Shown piece after piece: positions 19,213-29,139 of a stretch of DNA of 64,000 nucleotides. Positions within the stretch are counted from its first letter, which is position 1, and each line of letters opens with the position of its first letter. This DNA is from Sva-07 sp963707515 (GTDB taxonomy: Bacteria; Actinomycetota; Acidimicrobiia; Acidimicrobiales; Ilumatobacteraceae): positions 496,001 to 560,000 of the forward strand of contig CAVPQI010000003.1 of NCBI GenBank assembly GCA_963707515.1, given 5' to 3'. A program made the translations under genes and the position numbers. The notes beneath the pieces were generated by a model. It worked only from the letters and a program-made list of their open reading frames with translations, searched no databases and was not told where the DNA came from.

Positions 19213-19245
19213 CGTCACAGAAGGGGTCTGACCCCTGTTGTAACG
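19213..19245. repeat. 33-bp extragenic palindrome, copy 2 (inverted relative to copy 1)
   Basis: Palindrome centred on GGGGTCTGACCCC, arms CGTCACAGAA and TGTTGTAACG. Its reverse complement matches copy 1 with about three differences across 33 bp. The two copies are separated by 32 bp and together fill the gap between the dihydropyrimidinase and the dehydrogenase. The dehydrogenase ribosome-binding site AAGGAG follows immediately at 19247-19252. Confidence 0.85.
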
Positions 19246-19260
19246 CAAGGAGCCACACGC

Positions 19261-20744
<1,484 letters not shown>

Positions 20745-20745
<1 letters not shown>

Positions 20746-21761
20746 TGCAGATCGGGGTAGTGCTCCAGACGACGCCGCCGGCGGCGCGGGTGATCGATCT
20801 CGCCAAGCGCGCCGAGACGTACGGCTTCAGCCACGTGTGGACGTTCGACTCCCACATCTTGTGGGAGGAGCCGTACGTCATCTACTCCAAGATCCTCGAC
20901 GAGACGCGCAACGTCATCGTCGGGCCGATGGTGACCAACCCGGCCACCCGCGACTGGACGGTCACCGCGTCGACGTTCGCCACGCTCAACGAGATGTACG
21001 GCAACCGCACCGTCTGCGGCATCGGCCGCGGTGACTCGGCCGTGCGCGTCACCAACGGCAAGCCGACCACGCTGGCCACCCTCGGCGAGTCGATCCACGT
21101 CATCCGCGAGCTCGCCAACGGCCGCAGCGTCGACTACAAGGGCTCGACGATCACGCTGCCGTGGGCCGCCAAGAGCCGCATGGAGGTGTGGGGCGCGGGG
21201 TACGGGCCGAAAGCGCTGAAGCTGATCGGCGAGACCTGCGACGGCTTCATCCTCCAACTCGCCGACGAGTCGATCGCCGCCTGGACGATCGATGCCGTCC
21301 GCAGCGCGGCGAGCGACGCAGGACGCAACCCCGACGACGTCACGATCTGCGTCGCCGCGCCGGCCTACGTCGGCGACGATCTGCCGTACCTGCGCGACCA
21401 GTGCCGGTGGTTCGGTGGCATGGTCGGCAACCACGTCGCCGACATCGTCGAACGCTACGGGGAGTCGTCCGCGGTACCGGCGGCGCTCACCGACTACATC
21501 AAGGGCCGCCAGGCGTACGACTACAACGAGCACGGGCAGGCCGGCAACACCCACACCTCGTTCGTGCCCGACGAGATCGTCGACCGCTTCTGCATCCTCG
21601 GCCCGGTCGAGGCGCAGCTCGAACGGTTGCACGCCCTGCGCGACCTCGGCGTCGACCAGTTCGCGGTCTACCTCCAGCACGACGGCAAGGACCACACGCT
21701 GACCGCCTACGGCGAACACGTCATCCCGGCGCTGCGCGAACAGGCACTCGCCAAGTCGTGA
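20745..21761 (+). CDS. LLM-class F420/FMN-dependent oxidoreductase in the pyrimidine cluster
   Basis: 338 residues, starting at ATG 20745, which overlaps the dehydrogenase stop by one base. N-terminal MQIGVVLQTTPPAARVIDLAK, then the barrel strand FSHVWTFDSHILWEEP, and CGIGRGDSAVRVTNGKP with the phosphate-binding region MEVWGAGYGPKALKLIGE are those of F420-dependent oxidoreductases close to methylene-H4MPT reductase (likely the TIGR03842 group). No classical dihydropyrimidine dehydrogenase subunit is present in the window, so this enzyme may perform the reductive or another redox step in the pathway; that role is inference from position only. Confidence 0.85.
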
Positions 21762-21822
21762 CGGTCATCGCCCTCATCGCGCTCCCCGGCCACGCCGGTT
21801 GCAACTCGATGGACGCCCCACG

Positions 21823-22677
21823 GTGACGAGGCGCGCCGTGCGACGCGTCGTCATGTTCGTCGTTGCCCTGATGTTGCTCGCCGCGATCTGGGAGGTCTAC
21901 AAGGCGCTCGGACCCGAGGCCGGCGGTGAGGTCTTCGGCTGGCGGCTGATCCCGAGGACCAGTGACCGGGCGATGCCGCACACCTGGGAGATGGTCGACC
22001 GGCTGTTCGACCCCGAGGTCCGTGGACGCGACACACCGATCTGGCGCGCCGTGCTCGGCTACGCCTGGTACACGTTCCGGATGGCGACCGTCGGGCTGCT
22101 GATCGGCGGTGCGTTCGGCGTCGCCTTGGCAGTGGTGATGGCTCGCTTCAAGGTCGTCGAGCGGGGCCTGTTGCCGTACGTGATCGCCTCGCAGACCGTC
22201 CCGTTGATCGCCCTCGCCCCGCAGGTCGCGGCGATCGGCGGCAACTGGGACCTGCCGAAGTGGATGTGGGTGTCGGCGCTCGGCGCCTTCCTCGCCTTCT
22301 TCCCGATCTCGGTGGCGACGCTCAAGGGCTTGTCGTCGGCGCCACCGGAGTCGGTCGAGCTGATGGACAGCTACGCCGCCGGTTGGTGGCGGACGCTGGT
22401 CAAGCTGCGCTTCCCGGCCGCCGTGCCGACGATCATGCCGGGCGTCAAGCTGGCGGCGACGGCATCGGTGATCGGCGTCATCGTCTCGGAGGTGTCGACC
22501 GGTGTGCGCGGGGTGGGCTTCGCTGCCCTCACGTACTCACAGCGGGCGACGAGCGACCCCGCCCAGGTCTACACGGCCGTGTTCGGCGCCGCCGCGCTGG
22601 GGCTGTTCATGTTCGGCCTCGTCGTCGCCCTCGAGTCGACGTTGATGCGCAACCGCCCCCAGGAGGCAGTCGGATGA
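21823..22677 (+). CDS. ABC transporter permease (SsuC/TauC type), first copy
   Basis: 284 residues from GTG 21823 (an in-frame TTG at 21799 is possible). About six membrane segments; the coupling-helix region SSAPPESVELMDSYAAGWWRTLVKLRFPAAVPTIM with its EAA-like loop is characteristic of the SsuC/TauC/ThiX permeases of nitrate, sulfonate and pyrimidine-type importers. A longer-than-usual periplasmic region lies after the first helix (FGWRLIPRTSDRAMPHTWEM). The stop overlaps the ATPase start (ATGA). Confidence 0.9.
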   Translation: MTRRAVRRVVMFVVALMLLAAIWEVYKALGPEAGGEVFGWRLIPRTSDRAMPHTWEMVDRLFDPEVRGRDTPIWRAVLGYAWYTFRMATVGLLIGGAFGVALAVVMARFKVVERGLLPYVIASQTVPLIALAPQVAAIGGNWDLPKWMWVSALGAFLAFFPISVATLKGLSSAPPESVELMDSYAAGWWRTLVKLRFPAAVPTIMPGVKLAATASVIGVIVSEVSTGVRGVGFAALTYSQRATSDPAQVYTAVFGAAALGLFMFGLVVALESTLMRNRPQEAVG

Positions 22678-23519
22678 CGGACACGCCAACCATCGACGGG
22701 CGCTCGCCGGGCCACGCCGCGGTCACCGTGCAGGGGCTGTCGATGGTGTTCAACCGCGGCCGCCCGAACCAGGTCGACGCGCTCGTCGACGTCGACCTCG
22801 TCGTCCAGCCGGGCGACTTCGTGTCGCTGATCGGCCCGTCGGGATGCGGCAAGTCGACGTTGCTGCGCCTCGTCGCCAACCTCCTCGAGCCGACCTCGGG
22901 CACGCTGTTGGTCAACGGCAAGTCCGCCGACCAGGCCCGCCGCGACCAGGACTACGGCATGGCGTTCCAACAGTCCGGGCTGTTCGAGTGGCGCACGGTG
23001 CGCAAGAACATCGAACTGCCGCTGGAGCTCAAGGGTTGGGACAAGGCTCGCCGGCGAGCGCGGGCCGAGGAGATGCTCGACCTCGTCAGACTGTCCGAGT
23101 TCGCCGGCCACATGCCGTGGCAGCTCTCGGGCGGCATGCAACAACGCATCGCCATCGCCCGCGCCCTCGCCGCCCATCCGCCGCTGCTGTTGATGGACGA
23201 GCCGTTCGGGGCACTCGACGAGATGACCCGCGAGCACATGCAGAGCGAGCTGTTGCGGATCTGTGCGGCGGCGAACACGACGGTCGTGTTCGTCACCCAC
23301 TCGATCCCCGAAGCCGTCTACCTGTCCACGCGCGTCGTCGTGATGTCACCGCGCCCGGGCCGCATCACCGACACGATCGACGTGCAGCTCGGCGCCCACC
23401 GCGACGAGGACACGCGCGAGGCGGACGAGTTCTACAAGAAGATCACCGAGGTGCGCGAAGCCCTGCGGGGCGTCGAGGGACACCGACCGGTCACGGCGCG
23501 GGGCGTCGACGACCGGTGA
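22674..23519 (+). CDS. ABC transporter ATP-binding protein (SsuB/TauB type)
   Basis: 281 residues. Walker A GPSGCGKST at 54-62, Q-loop MAFQQSGLFEW, signature LSGGMQQRIAIARAL, Walker B LLLMDEPFGALDE and the H-loop VFVTHSIPEAVYLS are all intact. The C-terminal segment resembles those of nitrate/sulfonate/taurine importers. It starts by ATGA overlap with the first permease and ends by GTGA overlap with the second, so the transporter genes form one tightly coupled unit. Confidence 0.95.
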   Translation: MTDTPTIDGRSPGHAAVTVQGLSMVFNRGRPNQVDALVDVDLVVQPGDFVSLIGPSGCGKSTLLRLVANLLEPTSGTLLVNGKSADQARRDQDYGMAFQQSGLFEWRTVRKNIELPLELKGWDKARRRARAEEMLDLVRLSEFAGHMPWQLSGGMQQRIAIARALAAHPPLLLMDEPFGALDEMTREHMQSELLRICAAANTTVVFVTHSIPEAVYLSTRVVVMSPRPGRITDTIDVQLGAHRDEDTREADEFYKKITEVREALRGVEGHRPVTARGVDDR

Positions 23520-24379
23520 GCGGGCGTGCCGTCTTCCATGCCGTCTGGCCGCCGGTACTGTTCGGCGCGGCATTCCTCGGCGTCTGGCAGCTGTTCGTCG
23601 AGGTGTTCGACATCAAGCCGTACCTGCTGCCGGCGCCGTCGGCGATCTGGGCGGCGCTCGTCGACAACTGGAGCAACGTCCTCGACGCGATGTACGTGAC
23701 CGGCGCCAACGCCTTCGTCGGTCTGGTGCTCGGCGTGCTCTTCGGCGTCGGCCTGAGCTTCGTGCTGATGCGCTCGCGCATCGCCAACGAGCTGATCACG
23801 CCGCTGGCGGTGGCGCTCAACGCGATCCCGATCATCGTCCTCGTGCCGGTGTTCAACAACATGCTGGCGAGCACCACCGAGGTGCCGCGGCGACTGATGG
23901 TCACCCTGATCGTGTCGTTCATCGTCCTCCTCAACACCGCCAAGGGTCTGCGTCAGGTGAGCCCGCTGCACGTCGAGCTGATGCGCTCCTATGCCGCCAC
24001 ACCGCGCCAGGTGCTGCTCAAGGCGCGCATCCCCAACGCCGTACCGTTCCTGTTCACCGCCGTCAGGATCGCCGCCCCCGTGGCGGTGATCACCGCCTTC
24101 GTCGCCGAGTACTTCGGTGGCAGCCAGAACGGGCTCGGCTACGGCATCACGTCGAACGCCGCGACGTCGCGCACGGCCGCCATGTGGGCGTACGTCGTCG
24201 GGGCGTGCGCGCTCGGGCTCACCTTCTATCTCGTCGCCGTCGGGCTCGAACGGATCGCCTCACCGGCGAGCCGTCCCACAGCCGGCTCGGCGGGTGCCGG
24301 CCGTTCGCGGCTCGCACGGTCTCGATCCACACACCAACCAGCAGGGGGCCTCGCCCCCGGGGGAGCAACCACACCATGA
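23516..24379 (+). CDS. ABC transporter permease (SsuC/TauC type), second copy
   Basis: 287 residues from GTG 23516 (GTGA overlap with the ATPase stop). Six predicted membrane helices; the EAA-like loop is in HVELMRSYAATPRQVLLKARIPNAVPFLF. It differs strongly from the first permease, so the importer uses a heterodimeric membrane part, as seen in some ThiXYZ/RibXY-like systems. A proline/glycine-rich tail of about 40 residues follows the last helix. Its stop overlaps the start of the binding-protein gene. Confidence 0.9.
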   Translation: MSGRAVFHAVWPPVLFGAAFLGVWQLFVEVFDIKPYLLPAPSAIWAALVDNWSNVLDAMYVTGANAFVGLVLGVLFGVGLSFVLMRSRIANELITPLAVALNAIPIIVLVPVFNNMLASTTEVPRRLMVTLIVSFIVLLNTAKGLRQVSPLHVELMRSYAATPRQVLLKARIPNAVPFLFTAVRIAAPVAVITAFVAEYFGGSQNGLGYGITSNAATSRTAAMWAYVVGACALGLTFYLVAVGLERIASPASRPTAGSAGAGRSRLARSRSTHQPAGGLAPGGATTP

Positions 24380-25642
24380 ACACGCAGCGAATCCGAGGTG
24401 CGGCGGCCGGTGCCGTCGCCCTGACCTTGCTCGTCGCCGCCTGCGGGAGCGACGACGACGGTGGCAACGCCGACTCCGGATCGGACGACACCACCGCCGC
24501 CGGCGGCACCACCGCCGGCACCACGTCCGGCGACACCGGCACCACGTCCGGCGACGCCGGCACCACCTCCGGCGACGGCGGCGCCGCCACGGGCGGTGAC
24601 TGCGACGAGCTCGAACCGATCAGCCTCCAGCTGCAGTGGGTCACCCAGGCCCAGTTCGGCGGCTACTTCGCCGCCGTCGACCAGGGCTTCTACGAGGACC
24701 GCTGTCTCGACGTGACGATCGTCGAAGGCGGCGTCGAGATCGTCCCCCAGACCCAGCTCGCCAACGGAGACGTGGACTTCGCGCTCGGCCTGGGTCCCGA
24801 AGGCACTGGCAAGTCGTGAGGCCGGCGCCGAGATCACCAACATCGCCCAGATCTATCAGCGGTCGGGCACCCTGCAGGTCAGCTTCGTCGACGCCGGGAT
24901 CACCGAACCGGCCGACTTCGAGGGCAAGAACATCGGCAACTGGGGCTTCGGCAACGAGTACGAGGTGTTCGCCGCGATCAGCGACGCCGGCCTCGACCCG
25001 GCCACCGACGTCACCCTCGTCGCCCAGCAGTTCGACATGAACGCGCTGCTCGACGGCTCCATCGACGCCGCCGAGGCGATGACCTACAACGAGTACGCCC
25101 AGGTGCTCGAGGCCGAGAACCCCGAGACCGGTGAGCTCTACCAGCCCGACGACTTCAACGTCATCAACTACGAAGAGATCGGCGTCGGCATGTTGCAGGA
25201 CGCGATCTGGGCGAGCTCGGAGCGGCTCGAGTCCGACCCCGAGTACAAGGATGCAGCGACGCGCTTCGTCGCCGCATCGATCGAGGGCTGGGTCTACTGC
25301 CGGGACAACCCCGAGTCGTGTCGCGACATCGTCGTCGACCAGGGATCGACGCTCGGTGCGAGCCATCAGCTGTGGCAGATGAACGAGGTCAACAAGCTGA
25401 TCTGGCCGTCGCCGGACGGCATCGGCTACATCGACCAGGCCGCCTGGGATCGCACGGTCGAGATCAGCCTCAACACCCCGAACCTCGAAGGGGCCACCGT
25501 GATCACGGCCGAGCCGACCGACGGGGCGTTCACCAACGAGATCGTCGAGGCGGCGTGGGCGCTGCTCGACGGCACCGACATCGACCTGATGGGCGACGAC
25601 TGGGAGGCGATCGACGTCACCCTGGAGCCCGGCGGGGAGTGA
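24376..25642 (+). CDS. ABC substrate-binding lipoprotein, NMT1/THI5-like, one frameshift
   Basis: Lipoprotein signal with lipobox LLVAACGS, a low-complexity Gly/Thr/Ser linker (about residues 28-70), then the NMT1/THI5-like domain beginning ISLQLQWVTQAQFGGYFAA. The frame runs into a TGA at 24817. Removing one C near 24789 (GGCCTGGGTCCC to GGCTGGGTCCC) restores a continuous protein through VPKALASREAGAEITNIAQ to the stop at 25642, so this is a single-base insertion, probably a sequence error. The family binds formylaminopyrimidine, riboflavin or similar ring compounds, which fits import of a pyrimidine for the adjacent pathway. Corrected length is about 421 residues. Confidence 0.85.
24517..24579. 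repeat. 21-bp coding tandem repeat, three units
   Basis: Three consecutive 21-bp units that begin GGCACCACGTCCGGCGAC, encoding GTTSGDT, GTTSGDA and GTTSGDG. They form the flexible linker between the lipid-anchored cysteine and the ligand-binding domain of the transporter binding protein. Confidence 0.9.
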
Positions 25643-25667
25643 CCGCGGGAACCTGACTGCCGGCAGG

Positions 25668-25700
25668 CGTTACATCAGGGGTCTGACCCCTGATGTAACG
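25668..25700. repeat. 33-bp extragenic palindrome, copy 3
   Basis: Perfect odd-length palindrome centred on GGGGTCTGACCCC with arms CGTTACATCA and TGATGTAACG. It lies in the 65-bp convergent gap between the binding-protein gene and the aminotransferase gene, where it could serve as a bidirectional terminator. Its core is identical to copies 1 and 2 at 19.1-19.2 kb. Confidence 0.9.
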
Positions 25701-25707
25701 CTGCGGC

Positions 25708-27075
25708 TCAGGCGATCGTCGCCAGGGCGTCGTCGAGGATCGCCAAGCCCTGGCGACATTCGTCGTCGGGCGTCGTGCACGGCGGGACGACGTGGATGCG
25801 GTTGGCGGCGACCATCGGCCACATGCCGTTGGCCTTGCAGTGGGCGGCGACCTTGCCGATCGTCGCCGCGTCGAGCGGCTCCTTGGTGGTGCGGTCGGCG
25901 ACGAGCTCGATCGCCCAGAACACCCCGAGGCCGCGGACCTCACCGATGCACTCGTGGCGCGTCGCCATGTCGCGCAGCGCCGGCCCGATGACGTCGTCAC
26001 CGAGGTGGCGGGCGTGCTCGTTGACACCTTCGTCCTCGAAGATGCCGATGCTGGCGACGGCGCTGGCACAGGCCAGCGGATGGCCCGAGTAGGTGAGCCC
26101 ACCGGGGAAGACGCGCTCGTCGAACGTCGCCGCCACGGCGCCGGACAACACGACGCCACCGAGCGGGATGTACCCCGAGTTGACACCCTTGGCGAAGGCG
26201 ATCAGGTCGGGCTGGGCGTCCCAGTTCTGCCACGCGAACCACTGCCCGGTGCGGCCGAATCCGGCCATCACCTCGTCGGCGATCCACAAGATGCCGAACT
26301 CGTCGCACAGTGCGCGGACGCCTTCGAGGTAGCCGGGAGTCGGGACGAGGATGCCGTTGGTGCCGACGACCGTCTCGAGGATGATGGCGGCGATCTTGTT
26401 CGGACCTTCGAAGGTCACCGTGTCGCGGAGGTGCTGCAACGCGCGCGCCGTCTCCTCTTCGGGCGTCGTGGCGTGGAACGCCGAACGGTACGGGTAGGGG
26501 CCCCAGAACTTGACCAGGCCGGGCACGGTCGGCTCGTTGTCGAGGCGGCGCGCCTCACCCGTCAGGCCGATCGCCGCCGCCGTGCCACCGTGGTAGCTGC
26601 GGTACGCCGAGAGGATCTTCATCCGTCCGGTGTGGCCCTTGGCGAGCCGCACGGCGTTCTCGACCGCCTCGGCACCGGCGTTGGTGAAGAACACCTTCTC
26701 GAAATGCCCCGGCTCGAAATGCCCCGGCTCGACGTGCCCGCCCGCGCCGTCGCGGTTGGCCTTCTCGACGATCAGCCGCGCCGCCTCGCTGCGCTGGTCG
26801 TTGGCGAACGACGGGGCGACCATGCACAGCTTCTCCGCCTGCGCCTTGATCGCCTCGATCATCTTCGGGTGTTGGTAGCCGATGTTCATGTTGACGAGCT
26901 GGCTGGTGAAGTCGATCCACGTGTTGCCGTGGTCGTCCCACATCTTCGACCCCTGCGCCCCGGCGATGACCACCGGCTGCAGCGTCGACTGCGCCGACCA
27001 GGAGTGGAACACCCGTGTCCGATCGTTGGCATAGGCGTTCTCGATCAAGGCGTCGGCGGTCTCCAACTGGGTCAT
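25708..27075 (-). CDS. Class III aminotransferase (probable beta-alanine:pyruvate type)
   Basis: 455-residue PLP-dependent omega-transaminase. Recognisable parts are the aromatic-rich N-terminus, VFFTNAGAEAVENAVRLAK, the YRSYHGGTAAAIG segment, the aspartate in LWIADEVMAGFGRTG, and the PLP lysine in LIAFAKGVNSGYIPLGG. In this setting the likely job is transfer of the amino group of beta-alanine (or beta-aminoisobutyrate) to give malonate semialdehyde for the MmsA-type enzyme. ATG 27075 is the start preceding MTQLETADALIENAY. It faces the transporter operon across a shared palindrome. An internal repeat, EPGHFEPGHF, interrupts the region before VFFTNAGA and is unusual for the family. Confidence 0.88.
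   Translation of the reverse strand: MTQLETADALIENAYANDRTRVFHSWSAQSTLQPVVIAGAQGSKMWDDHGNTWIDFTSQLVNMNIGYQHPKMIEAIKAQAEKLCMVAPSFANDQRSEAARLIVEKANRDGAGGHVEPGHFEPGHFEKVFFTNAGAEAVENAVRLAKGHTGRMKILSAYRSYHGGTAAAIGLTGEARRLDNEPTVPGLVKFWGPYPYRSAFHATTPEEETARALQHLRDTVTFEGPNKIAAIILETVVGTNGILVPTPGYLEGVRALCDEFGILWIADEVMAGFGRTGQWFAWQNWDAQPDLIAFAKGVNSGYIPLGGVVLSGAVAATFDERVFPGGLTYSGHPLACASAVASIGIFEDEGVNEHARHLGDDVIGPALRDMATRHECIGEVRGLGVFWAIELVADRTTKEPLDAATIGKVAAHCKANGMWPMVAANRIHVVPPCTTPDDECRQGLAILDDALATIA
26698..26727. repeat. 15-bp tandem duplication inside the aminotransferase gene
   Basis: CTCGAAATGCCCCGG occurs at 26698-26712 and 26713-26727, with a degenerate third copy after it. On the minus strand it encodes the duplicated EPGHF of the aminotransferase. 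The frame is kept. Confidence 0.85.
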
Positions 27076-27124
27076 GCTTCGATCGTAAACGACACCACCC
27101 ACAGCGCACAGATGGCGTGATGTG

Positions 27125-27154
27125 CCCGGACAAACCCTCCCCGGACAAACCCTC
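27125..27154. repeat. 15-bp tandem duplication in divergent promoter
   Basis: CCCGGACAAACCCTC at 27125-27139 is repeated exactly at 27140-27154, between the aminotransferase (minus) and the dienelactone hydrolase (plus). No gene lies in this 139-bp gap. Confidence 0.85.
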
Positions 27155-27214
27155 CCGGGACGCCGACGGGCGGCGCCGTGACCGCTGGCGATGGCATGGT
27201 CTACGGTTCGCGTC

Positions 27215-27916
27215 ATGGCTGACAACGGTGAGATGGTGAGCTTCCCCAGCAACGGCGGCGAGGCGGCGGGCTACCTGACGCTCCCCGCCGGCGGCACGGG
27301 TCCGGGGGTGATCGTCGTCCAGGAATGGTGGGGACTCGACTCGGGGACCAAGGAGATGGCCGACCGCCTCGCCGAGGCCGGATTCGTCGCCCTCGCCCCG
27401 GACCTCTACCACGGCGAGCTCGCCGGGCACACCGAGATGGACCGCGCCGCCGAGCTGATGAACCAGATGCCGGCCGACCGAGCCGGTCGCGACATGAGCG
27501 GCGCCATCGATCACCTCGCCGACCACGAGGCGACGACCGGCGAGGGGATCGGCGTCGTCGGCTTCTGCATGGGCGGCATGCTGACGTTCGTCCTCGCCGC
27601 GCTGCGTCCGGACAAGGTCAAGGCGGCGGTCCCCTTCTACGGATACCCGCAGGGCGACAGCCAGCCCGACTACTCGAAGATCGAGGCGGCGATCCAGGGG
27701 CACATGGCCGAGCACGACGACTTCTTCGGACCGTCGGGCGCCAAGCACCTCGAGGCCGAGCTGCAGGCGCTCGGCAAGGATGCGACGATCACCGTCCACG
27801 AGGGCACCGGCCACGCGTTCATGGCGCCGCACAACGCGCTCGGCACGCGCGACGAGGCGAAGTACGCCGAGATCTGGCCGCAGGTCACGTCGTTCCTCCA
27901 CGCCACGCTCGGCTGA
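27215..27916 (+). CDS. Dienelactone hydrolase family protein
   Basis: 233 residues from ATG 27215. Alpha/beta hydrolase with the cysteine nucleophile elbow GFCMGG, characteristic of dienelactone hydrolases, an aspartate-containing strand region before the helix, and the histidine in EGTGHAFMAP. N-terminal PGVIVVQEWWGLDSGTKEMADRLAEAGFVALAPDLYHG matches the family. The classical reaction is hydrolysis of dienelactone to maleylacetate in chloroaromatic breakdown, but most actinobacterial paralogues have no assigned substrate and no aromatic pathway genes are nearby. The HAD gene starts 3 nt downstream. Confidence 0.9.
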   Translation: MADNGEMVSFPSNGGEAAGYLTLPAGGTGPGVIVVQEWWGLDSGTKEMADRLAEAGFVALAPDLYHGELAGHTEMDRAAELMNQMPADRAGRDMSGAIDHLADHEATTGEGIGVVGFCMGGMLTFVLAALRPDKVKAAVPFYGYPQGDSQPDYSKIEAAIQGHMAEHDDFFGPSGAKHLEAELQALGKDATITVHEGTGHAFMAPHNALGTRDEAKYAEIWPQVTSFLHATLG

Positions 27917-27918
27917 CC

Positions 27919-28626
27919 GTGACGTCGACCCGCTTCGACGCCGTCCTGTTCGACGCCGGCGGCGTGCTCGTGCTGCCGGACCCGACGGTGCTCGGCCCCT
28001 TGCTCGCGTTCTACGGCGGCGACACGTCGCTCGACCGCCACCGCCGCGCCCACTACGCCGGGATGAAGGCGAAATCCGACGCCCTCGCCGACGAGGCCAC
28101 GTGGGACGCCTACGACCACGCCTACGTCACCGCCGTCGGCGTCGACGTCGCGCTCGCCGACGAGGCGGCGATCGTCCTCGGCCGCACGCGCACCGAGTGG
28201 CTGTGGCGGTGGATGATCCCCGAGACCCGGGCAGCGCTCGACGAGCTGGCCTCCCACGACGTGCCGATGGGCGTCGTCTCCAACGCCAGCGGACAGATCG
28301 CCCAGATCCTGATGCGCGAGGTCTGCCAGCTCGGCGACGGTGATCACGTCGCCATGCGCTGCGTCGTCGACAGCCATGTCGTCGGCGTCGCCAAGCCCGA
28401 CCCGGCGATCTTCGACCACACGCTGCCGGCGTTCGCCGACTTCGACCGCGCCCGGATCGCCTACGTCGGTGACTCGGTGACGATGGACATCGGGTCCGCC
28501 CGCGCCGCCGGGCTCCACGGCATCCTGCTCGACCCGTACGACGACCACGCCGGCGCCGACTTCGAACGCATCCGGTCCGTCGCCGAGCTGCTGCCGTCGC
28601 TGCTGCCGTCGCTGCTGTCCGAGTAG
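27919..28626 (+). CDS. HAD-superfamily hydrolase
   Basis: 235 residues from GTG 27919. Motif I is degenerate, FDAVLFDAGGVLV, with the first aspartate of DxDxx kept but the second replaced by glycine, as in some HAD family IA proteins of the DUxGGV type. Motif II GVVSNASG, motif III lysine in VGVAKPDPAIF and motif IV VGDSVTMDIGSARAAG are present. Probably a small-molecule phosphatase; substrate unknown. The C-terminus carries LLPSLLPSLL, a small duplication. It follows the dienelactone hydrolase by 2 nt. Confidence 0.85.
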   Translation: MTSTRFDAVLFDAGGVLVLPDPTVLGPLLAFYGGDTSLDRHRRAHYAGMKAKSDALADEATWDAYDHAYVTAVGVDVALADEAAIVLGRTRTEWLWRWMIPETRAALDELASHDVPMGVVSNASGQIAQILMREVCQLGDGDHVAMRCVVDSHVVGVAKPDPAIFDHTLPAFADFDRARIAYVGDSVTMDIGSARAAGLHGILLDPYDDHAGADFERIRSVAELLPSLLPSLLSE

Positions 28627-28676
28627 CGAACGTTCGCGGCCCGTCCCCGAACGGTCGTGACTCGTAGAGTCGGCGT

Positions 28677-29108
28677 GTGGGCGTTCCACGGTCGTACGAC
28701 GAGCAGCTGCGGGCGGCGGGGCTGCGCGTGACGCCGGCCCGGCAGGCCGTTCTCGAGGTCGTCAGCTCGACCGACGAACACCTGTCGGCCGACGAGATCG
28801 TCGACCGCGTCGTGTCGCTCGCTCCGGACGTGCACCGCGCCACCGTGTTCCGCACCCTCGAACGCCTTGCCGACCGCGGCATGATCGCCCACGTCCACGT
28901 GCCGCACGCGCCGACGACGTATCACGTCCGCCGTCCCGAGCAACGAATGCACCTGCACGTCGTGTGCCGAACCTGCGGCGCCGTGATCGACGTCGATCCC
29001 GGCCTCCTCGACGCCGCCGCTGCCGAGCTCGAACGTTCGAACGGGTTCCGTCTCGCGTCCGAGCACGCCGCGCTGTCCGGCACCTGCGCCGCCTGCCGGA
29101 CTGCGTGA
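28677..29108 (+). CDS. Fur-family metalloregulator
   Basis: 143 residues from GTG 28677. N-terminal winged helix (LRAAGLRVTPARQAVLEVV, then HRATVFRTLERLADRG) and a metal-binding dimerisation domain with HLHVVCRTCGAV and a second CXXC in GTCAACRT, the structural zinc site. Which subclass (Fur, Zur, PerR, Nur) cannot be settled: the histidine-rich HLHVV segment is shared. No transport gene is adjacent, so the regulon is not evident from context. Confidence 0.9.
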   Translation: MGVPRSYDEQLRAAGLRVTPARQAVLEVVSSTDEHLSADEIVDRVVSLAPDVHRATVFRTLERLADRGMIAHVHVPHAPTTYHVRRPEQRMHLHVVCRTCGAVIDVDPGLLDAAAAELERSNGFRLASEHAALSGTCAACRTA

Positions 29109-29139
29109 CGCCGAACGGCCGGACCGTCGCCCGTGGCGG

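Noticed and set aside
24817..24819. TGA in the ABC binding-protein gene as a second selenocysteine codon
   Set aside because: The conserved protein continues in a different frame after a one-base insertion near 24789, not in the frame of the TGA. It is an indel, not recoding.
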